From: Pleurocapsa sp. MO_226.B13 | GTDB lineage: Bacteria > Cyanobacteriota > Cyanobacteriia > Cyanobacteriales > Xenococcaceae | Reading direction: 5' to 3' | Assembly (NCBI GenBank): GCA_030064795.1 | Contig: JASJEI010000503.1 | Span: 1-9,754 of the forward strand | Length of the DNA stretch: 9,754 nt | Shown here: positions 5,803-9,754 of the stretch, piece after piece | How the letters are laid out: each line of letters starts with the position of its first letter | Numbering within the stretch: position 1 is the first letter of the stretch | The notes under the pieces: model-generated | Seen by the model: the letters and a program-made list of their open reading frames with translations, nothing else | Databases searched by the model: none | Told to the model about the DNA's origin: nothing | Made by a program: the position numbers and the translations under genes

Positions 5803-8214
5803 ATGATTAACGATCGAAAAACCAAATCCCTAGAAATGTTATTGCATCGGATGATCGATCGCATTCGACAATCATTAGAATTGTCTGTAATTCTCTTCTG
5901 CGCTGTTGACGAAGTACGCTCCTTTTTGGGTACAGATCGGGTCAAAATTTACCAATTTGCCTCGGACGGTAGTGGAGAAGTAGTGGCCGAATCAATCTTT
6001 CAACACAATTTACCTTCTTTACTCGGTCAGCATTTTCCTGCGGAAGATATCCCTACCCAAACACGCGAACTTTATTTAAGAGAGCGTCAGAGAACGATTG
6101 TAGATATTACTACAGGGCAAATTGGCATGAGTGCCTTAACCAATAATCTAGGGCATCAATATGTCCGCTTTCGGGCTGTCGATCCTTGCCATGTGGAATA
6201 TTTAACGGCAATGGGAGTCAAGTCTTCTTTGGTAGTTCCGATTGTCGATGAAGAGCGTCTGTGGGGACTATTGGTTTCACATCACAGTTTACCCCACGTA
6301 GTCACCGAGAGAGAATTAGAAGTAGTTCAGTTAGTAGCCGATCAAACCTCAATTGCGATCGCCCAGGCAAACTTACTCGAATCAACCCGCGTCCAGGCAC
6401 AGCAAGAAGCCTCGATTAACCGTGTCGGGCAGTCTTTACATTCGATGACCCAGATCCAGCTACAACAGGCACTAAAGCAGGCTGTTTCCGCTTTACAAGG
6501 ATCGGGCGGGAGGGTTTATCTTGCTCCTCAAAACTCAACTGAAAAAGCTCAACTCTATCTGTCTGGGGAACAACCCGTATTGCTGCTGACCAAAACCAAC
6601 CACAAAACTATATCCCTGGAAGAACATCCCGACTGGCAAGCATGGGTAGAAAGTACCATGCAAACTGAAAATTCAATTCAACCTTGGGCGATCGCCGAAC
6701 TTGAAGCTAACCTCCTACCAACAGATCTAGAACAAGTATTTAGACCGACTAATATCAAGAGTATTTTAACGATTAAGCTCGAACATAAGCAGAAATATCT
6801 GGGATATCTCAATATATTTCGTCAGGGTGTTGATATCGAAACTATTTGGGCAAAACGTCCCGATCTCGACGACTCCCGCAATCAGTTTCCCCGTCGCTCT
6901 TTTGAGATTTGGCGCGAACTTCAACAAAACAAGCCCCGTCCCTGGACGGAGAATGAAATCGAACTGGCTCAAACCTTGGGCAGTCACTTTGCGATCGCCA
7001 TCTATCAATATCAGCTTTACCAGCAAATTAGCAATCTTAATGCTTCCTTGGAACGGCGAGTCAGAGAACGCACCGCAGAGTTAGAGCAAATTAACCAGCA
7101 ATTAGTCCGAGAAATCAACGATCGGCTTCAAACTAGAGCTTCCCTAGAAAGAATCAGCCACCAAAACGAATTAATCCTTAATTCAGCGGGAGAAGGTATA
7201 TATGGATTAAATCTAGAAGGAATTACCACCTTTGTTAATCCCGCTGCTGCGGAGATATTGGGCTATAGCGTTGACGAATTACAAAATCAATTAATGCATC
7301 AGATAGTCAACCATGCTACCGCTGAAGGGACTGTTTATGCTTGGCAAGAAAATCCGATCTATCAAACTATTCAAACTGGCCAAGTACATCACATAACCAA
7401 CGAACTATTTCGGCACAAAAATAAATCTAGTTTTCCCGTCGAGTATGTCAGCACGCCAATTAGAGAACAAGGGCAGATAGTTGGTGCGGTAGTAATTTTT
7501 AAAGATATTACCGAAAGACAAATTATCGATCGCATGAAAGACGAATTTATCTCGGTAGTCAGTCACGAACTGCGAACCCCCCTAACCTCGATTCGCAGCG
7601 CGATTGGCGTACTGTCAAAGAGTGGTTTAGAGTTAGAAGCCAGCAAAAGTCAACGTCTTTTGGAAATTGCCCTCGATAATTCCAATCGTTTGGTGAGGCT
7701 AATTAACGACATCCTAGACTTAGAACGGATTAAATCTGGCAGAGTGACAATGGTTAAGGAAAGTTACGATGCTGCCGAGGTGATGACCGATGCAGTCGAG
7801 ATTATGCAGAATATCGCCGATAAAGCGCGAATACAACTAGCTGTAAAACCCTTATCAGTAAAAGTATGGCTCGATCGCGATCGCATTATTCAAACTCTGA
7901 CTAACTTAATTAGTAATGCGATCAAATTTTCTCCAGCCCATACCTTGGTCAGTCTAGAGGCACAATTGCAGCAAGATAATACGGTCAGATTTAAAGTCAC
8001 AGATCGAGGTAGAGGCATTCCCCCAGAAAACCTAGAGACAATCTTCGATCGCTTTCAACAAGTAGATGCTACCGATTCTCGCGATCGTGGCGGAACGGGT
8101 TTGGGACTGGCTATCTGTCGCAGTATTGTCCAACAGCATGGCGGTCAAATCTGGGTAGAGAGCATCCTGGGTAAAGGTAGTACATTTTATTTTACTTTGC
8201 CTGTTGGTCATTGA
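5803..8214 (+). CDS. Knotless (Cph2-like) phytochrome-type sensor histidine kinase
   Basis: An 803-residue soluble sensor kinase; no membrane segment is seen. GAF1 (about 20-190) has the bilin-site pair Cys129-His130 in DPCHVEYLTAMGV and the phytochrome FPAEDIP motif (Asp82). A second GAF/PHY-like domain (about 200-405) ends in a tongue-like segment with FPRRSFEIW (363-370) and PW at 380-381. A signalling helix (about 410-450), PAS (about 452-572) and HisKA with His588 in SHELRTPL follow. The ATPase domain has the N-box (Asn705), DRGRG (734-738) and GGTGLGL (763-769). With no N-terminal PAS, this is the group II (knotless) phytochrome plan, so a red/far-red or related photocycle with covalent bilin is expected; colour is inference. 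I chose ATG 5803, 12 residues before conserved MIDRIRQSLEL. The TTG at 5638 would translate repeats. No ribosome binding site is obvious; ATG 5836 is an alternative. It lies between the RcaC-like regulator and the lone receiver. Confidence 0.92.
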   Translation: MINDRKTKSLEMLLHRMIDRIRQSLELSVILFCAVDEVRSFLGTDRVKIYQFASDGSGEVVAESIFQHNLPSLLGQHFPAEDIPTQTRELYLRERQRTIVDITTGQIGMSALTNNLGHQYVRFRAVDPCHVEYLTAMGVKSSLVVPIVDEERLWGLLVSHHSLPHVVTERELEVVQLVADQTSIAIAQANLLESTRVQAQQEASINRVGQSLHSMTQIQLQQALKQAVSALQGSGGRVYLAPQNSTEKAQLYLSGEQPVLLLTKTNHKTISLEEHPDWQAWVESTMQTENSIQPWAIAELEANLLPTDLEQVFRPTNIKSILTIKLEHKQKYLGYLNIFRQGVDIETIWAKRPDLDDSRNQFPRRSFEIWRELQQNKPRPWTENEIELAQTLGSHFAIAIYQYQLYQQISNLNASLERRVRERTAELEQINQQLVREINDRLQTRASLERISHQNELILNSAGEGIYGLNLEGITTFVNPAAAEILGYSVDELQNQLMHQIVNHATAEGTVYAWQENPIYQTIQTGQVHHITNELFRHKNKSSFPVEYVSTPIREQGQIVGAVVIFKDITERQIIDRMKDEFISVVSHELRTPLTSIRSAIGVLSKSGLELEASKSQRLLEIALDNSNRLVRLINDILDLERIKSGRVTMVKESYDAAEVMTDAVEIMQNIADKARIQLAVKPLSVKVWLDRDRIIQTLTNLISNAIKFSPAHTLVSLEAQLQQDNTVRFKVTDRGRGIPPENLETIFDRFQQVDATDSRDRGGTGLGLAICRSIVQQHGGQIWVESILGKGSTFYFTLPVGH

Positions 8215-8252
8215 ACATTGGTCATTGGTGACAAAGGACAAAGAACAAAGGA
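8204..8252. repeat. Seven-unit heptad array spanning a stop codon and a ribosome binding site
   Basis: Seven consecutive seven-base units can be read: TTGGTCA, TTGAACA, TTGGTCA, TTGGTGA, CAAAGGA, CAAAGAA, CAAAGGA. The array starts inside the last codons of the kinase gene, supplies its TGA at 8212-8214, fills most of the 45-bp gap, and ends in AAAGGA, a fair ribosome binding site seven bases before the ATG at 8260. The CAAAGGA part is the inverse of the TTTGTC units at 5639-5666. Confidence 0.7.
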
Positions 8253-8259
8253 CGCAAAT

Positions 8260-8628
8260 ATGAATAAAAGAATTTTAATTATCGATGACGATGATGATAT
8301 TCGAGAAGCAACCAAAATTTGTTTGGAAATAACTAGCAAATGGGAGATCTTGACCGCAAATTCGGGAAGAAAAGGTTTAACCAAGGCGATCGCCGAATTG
8401 CCAGATCTGATTCTGTTGGATGTGATGATGCCTGGGATGGATGGTTTGGAAACTCTTAAGGAATTGAAAGCCAATACAGCAACCGCAGATATTCCCGTTT
8501 TTTTTCTCACTGCAAAAGCTCATCCTGCCGAACAGAAACAGTTTACTCGGTTAAAAGTTTCGGGAGTAATAACTAAACCCTACGATCCTTTTGAATTATC
8601 CAATCTTATTGCTCGAGTTTTAGGTTAA
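8260..8628 (+). CDS. Single-domain CheY-like response regulator (RcaF-like)
   Basis: A 122-residue stand-alone receiver with no output domain. The acidic cluster IIDDDDD (7-13), phospho-acceptor Asp54 in LILLDVMMPGMDG, Thr84 and Lys106 in ITKPYDPFEL are all present, so it should be phosphorylatable. The ATG at 8260 has AAAGGA seven bases upstream. A TTG at 8218 would add 14 residues translated from the heptad array and is unlikely. It lies 45 bp after the kinase and is probably co-transcribed. In the Fremyella chromatic-acclimation relay, RcaF is likewise a lone receiver of about this size, passing phosphate between kinase RcaE and HPt-bearing RcaC. The same shuttle role here is inference from size and position. 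Lone receivers are common and could also regulate the kinase by acting as a phosphate sink. Confidence 0.9.
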   Translation: MNKRILIIDDDDDIREATKICLEITSKWEILTANSGRKGLTKAIAELPDLILLDVMMPGMDGLETLKELKANTATADIPVFFLTAKAHPAEQKQFTRLKVSGVITKPYDPFELSNLIARVLG

Positions 8629-8723
8629 TCCTTAAGTAGTTCGATTTAAATAAAATAAGGTTTGTAATACTATTAGATTCTGTAACTTTCTTGGAATAAA
8701 TATGAATTTGTGAACTTTTAAAT

Positions 8724-9347
8724 TTATTTTTCGCGTTGATTTTGGCAATAATCTAAATCGGCGATCGCATTTTGATAATATTCACCCAACCAGTTATCAA
8801 AAACCTGTTTGGCAGCGCGATCGCGAATGAAAGTATTAACCGTATTGCGCCATTGAGGATCGCCAGTAGGCAAAATTAATCCGTAATAATCGCAGGTTAG
8901 AGGTTGTTCGGGTATGGTTTGATAATTGTGTTTATTTAATCCCTGACGGTCGATTTCTCCCGTTAATAGAACGCGATCGCTTACCATCGCATCGATTTTA
9001 CCTGTATTCACCGCTTGTATTCCTTTGCTTTTGCCATCAGAACCTTCAAAAGCTACAATCTCGGCATTGGGATAGGTTTGTTGTAAATACTGTTTGGTAG
9101 TAGTTCCCTTAAGAACGCCTAATCTCATTCCTTTTAGTTGACTGTCAAGATCGATTCGATCCGAGTTATTGTTGTTGACTAAGAAGCGAGTTCCACTGCT
9201 AAAAAAAGGATCGGAGAAAACTACATCTTCCCTATCGTTGACGATGGAATTAGCACCGCATTCGAGATGTACGGTATTTTGTGCTACCAGGTCAAATCTG
9301 TTGTTAAGAGAAGAAGGTTGACGAACTACCTCTATCCAAAACTCGTT
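8724..9347 (-). pseudogene. Family 3 solute-binding protein, N-terminally truncated
   Basis: This is the C-terminal two-thirds of a periplasmic amino-acid-type binding protein of an ABC transporter (SBP_bac_3 family). The frame is open from 9347 to the stop at 8724. It reads through NNRFDLVAQ, HLECGANSIV, VVFSDPFFSSGTRFLV, LKGMRLGVLKGTTT, KIDAMVSDRVLL, LTCDYYGLILP and DNWLGEYY, all typical of the family. An ATG at 9128 lies in the middle of the fold (MRLGVLKGTT), with family sequence continuing upstream for about 70 codons, so it is not the true start. The signal peptide and first lobe are missing: the frame closes with TAG at 9348-9350, where the sequence changes into a TetR-type fragment in another frame. 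It is probably not expressed as a working protein. It converges on the small receiver gene with 95 AT-rich bases between stops. Confidence 0.82.
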
Positions 9348-9489
9348 CTAATTCTTTGTCTAATTCGGCAAATCCTTCTTTCACAACGGCGAGATAAAGC
9401 TCTTCTTTGGAGGAAAAATGAAGGTAAAAAGTTCCAAAACCCAGGTCTGCTGTTTCGGTAATTTGGGCGATCGTCGCCAGCGATTTGAC
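9331..9489 (-). pseudogene. TetR-family regulator fragment (helix-turn-helix part only)
   Basis: On the minus strand, in a different frame from the solute-binding remnant, about 52 codons read KSLATIAQITETADLG, then FGTFYLHFSSKEELYLAV, then VKEGFAELDKEL. This is the diagnostic TetR DNA-binding segment: recognition helix with GFGTFYLHF, followed by SKEELY and helix 4. The first helix and start codon are missing because transposase sequence begins at about 9486. The ligand-binding C-terminal domain is missing because solute-binding-protein sequence begins at about 9340. No start codon or ribosome binding site is available, so it is a relic. I recognised it by motif; its former target is unknown. 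Confidence 0.75.
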
Positions 9490-9754
9490 AAGATTTTAAA
9501 GATTTTTAAACGACGATTAACATGTTCAACCACGACTCTTAATCGATTCAATTGACGATTATATTTTTTCTGCTATGAGCGTTAATTTTCCGCCCCGTGG
9601 TTGCTTGCTCCGTCTTTACGCGCTCGGAAACCGTTGACTCGCAGGCGGTGCGCTTTTTAATAGGGGTTTCACGCTTTTTTATGAATTTTAGCAATTCCTT
9701 GATATCCTTTGTCGGCTATAACTTTAATTAATTTATGAAATTTTACGTCACTAT
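9486..9754 (-). pseudogene. IS5-like (DDE_4) transposase, 3' remnant, frameshifted and interrupted
   Basis: Minus-strand frames reassemble into the C-terminal part of an IS5/IS427-type DDE transposase: KVIADKGYQGIAKIHKK, ETPIKK, PRGGKLT, then KYNRQLNRLRVVVEHVNRR and LKIFKILS. The E of VVVEHVNRR is the likely third catalytic residue. The frame is broken three times: by an extra A in the A6 run at 9675-9680, by a 52-bp insertion at 9601-9652 between PIKK and PRGG, and by an extra A in the A6 run at 9564-9569. The sequence stops at ILS, short of the usual RYRN-like tail, where TetR sequence begins, and no terminal inverted repeat is seen. The 5' part lies beyond the window. It cannot make active transposase. 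Confidence 0.8.
9601..9652. repeat. 52-bp GC-rich insertion inside the transposase remnant
   Basis: Removing exactly these 52 bases joins PIKK to PRGG in frame, restoring the order expected for the transposase. The segment is much richer in GC than its AT-rich surroundings and contains short self-complementary pieces such as CGGAAACCG and GCGC near both ends. No target duplication is visible and the boundaries may be off by a base or two. It is probably a small dispersed repeat; I cannot show a second copy in this window. Confidence 0.5.

Noticed and set aside
8218..8259. TTG start extending the small receiver by 14 residues
   Set aside because: The extension is the heptad array. The ATG at 8260 has a ribosome binding site and begins right at the receiver fold.
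8208..8510. Minus-strand open frame of 100 codons over the small receiver
   Set aside because: It is a shadow of the receiver gene. The plus strand encodes all receiver motifs.
8695..8728. AATAAAT/ATTTATT inverted repeat followed by T-rich sequence, as a terminator between the convergent ends
   Set aside because: The stem has only seven A-T pairs with a 20-base loop and overlaps the end of a coding frame. It is too weak to call.
9267..9461. Plus-strand open frame of 64 codons at the right end
   Set aside because: It is antisense to the solute-binding-protein and TetR remnants, whose family motifs read clearly on the minus strand.

Overview
This window looks cyanobacterial. It has moderate-to-low GC and carries at least sixteen copies by eye of the octamer GCGATCGC (HIP1, a hallmark of many cyanobacteria). 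It encodes a phytochrome-type kinase and an RcaC-architecture response regulator, both typical of cyanobacteria, and its spacers hold heptanucleotide (7-bp period) repeats of a kind known from cyanobacterial genomes. Genus cannot be fixed from the sequence.

Layout, left to right: (1) 1-366, a decayed IS630-type transposase end. (2) 394-3165, minus strand, a complete P2-type cation-pumping ATPase. (3) 3166-3700, a 535-bp divergent spacer with short repeats and weak promoter-like and hairpin signals. (4) 3701-8628, plus strand, a three-gene signalling cluster: a 640-residue REC-wHTH-HPt-pseudoREC-REC regulator; an 803-residue sensor kinase with a knotless (Cph2-like) phytochrome photosensory module, PAS and HisKA/HATPase; and a 122-residue single-domain receiver. 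(5) 8724-9754, minus strand, three broken genes end to end: the 3' part of a family-3 solute-binding protein, a TetR-type helix-turn-helix fragment, and the 3' part of an IS5-like (DDE_4) transposase that carries a 52-bp GC-rich insertion and two homopolymer frameshifts.

The central cluster is the main point of interest. Its parts match those of the RcaE/RcaF/RcaC relay for chromatic acclimation: a bilin-binding kinase, a lone receiver, and a large regulator with N-terminal receiver, OmpR DNA-binding domain, HPt and C-terminal receiver. Here all three are adjacent on one strand. The sensor, however, has a two-domain phytochrome-like module with bilin-site Cys, DIP motif and PRxSF tongue motif, rather than a lone cyanobacteriochrome GAF. 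The likely logic, which is inference, is: light sensed by the kinase (His588), then the small receiver (Asp54), then the HPt (His304), then a receiver of the large protein (Asp51 or Asp560), giving control of DNA binding by the winged helix. No pigment or target gene lies in the window, so the output is unknown.

The flanks are mobile-element debris, and heptad repeats reach into the cluster itself: one array supplies the kinase stop codon and the ribosome binding site of the small receiver.
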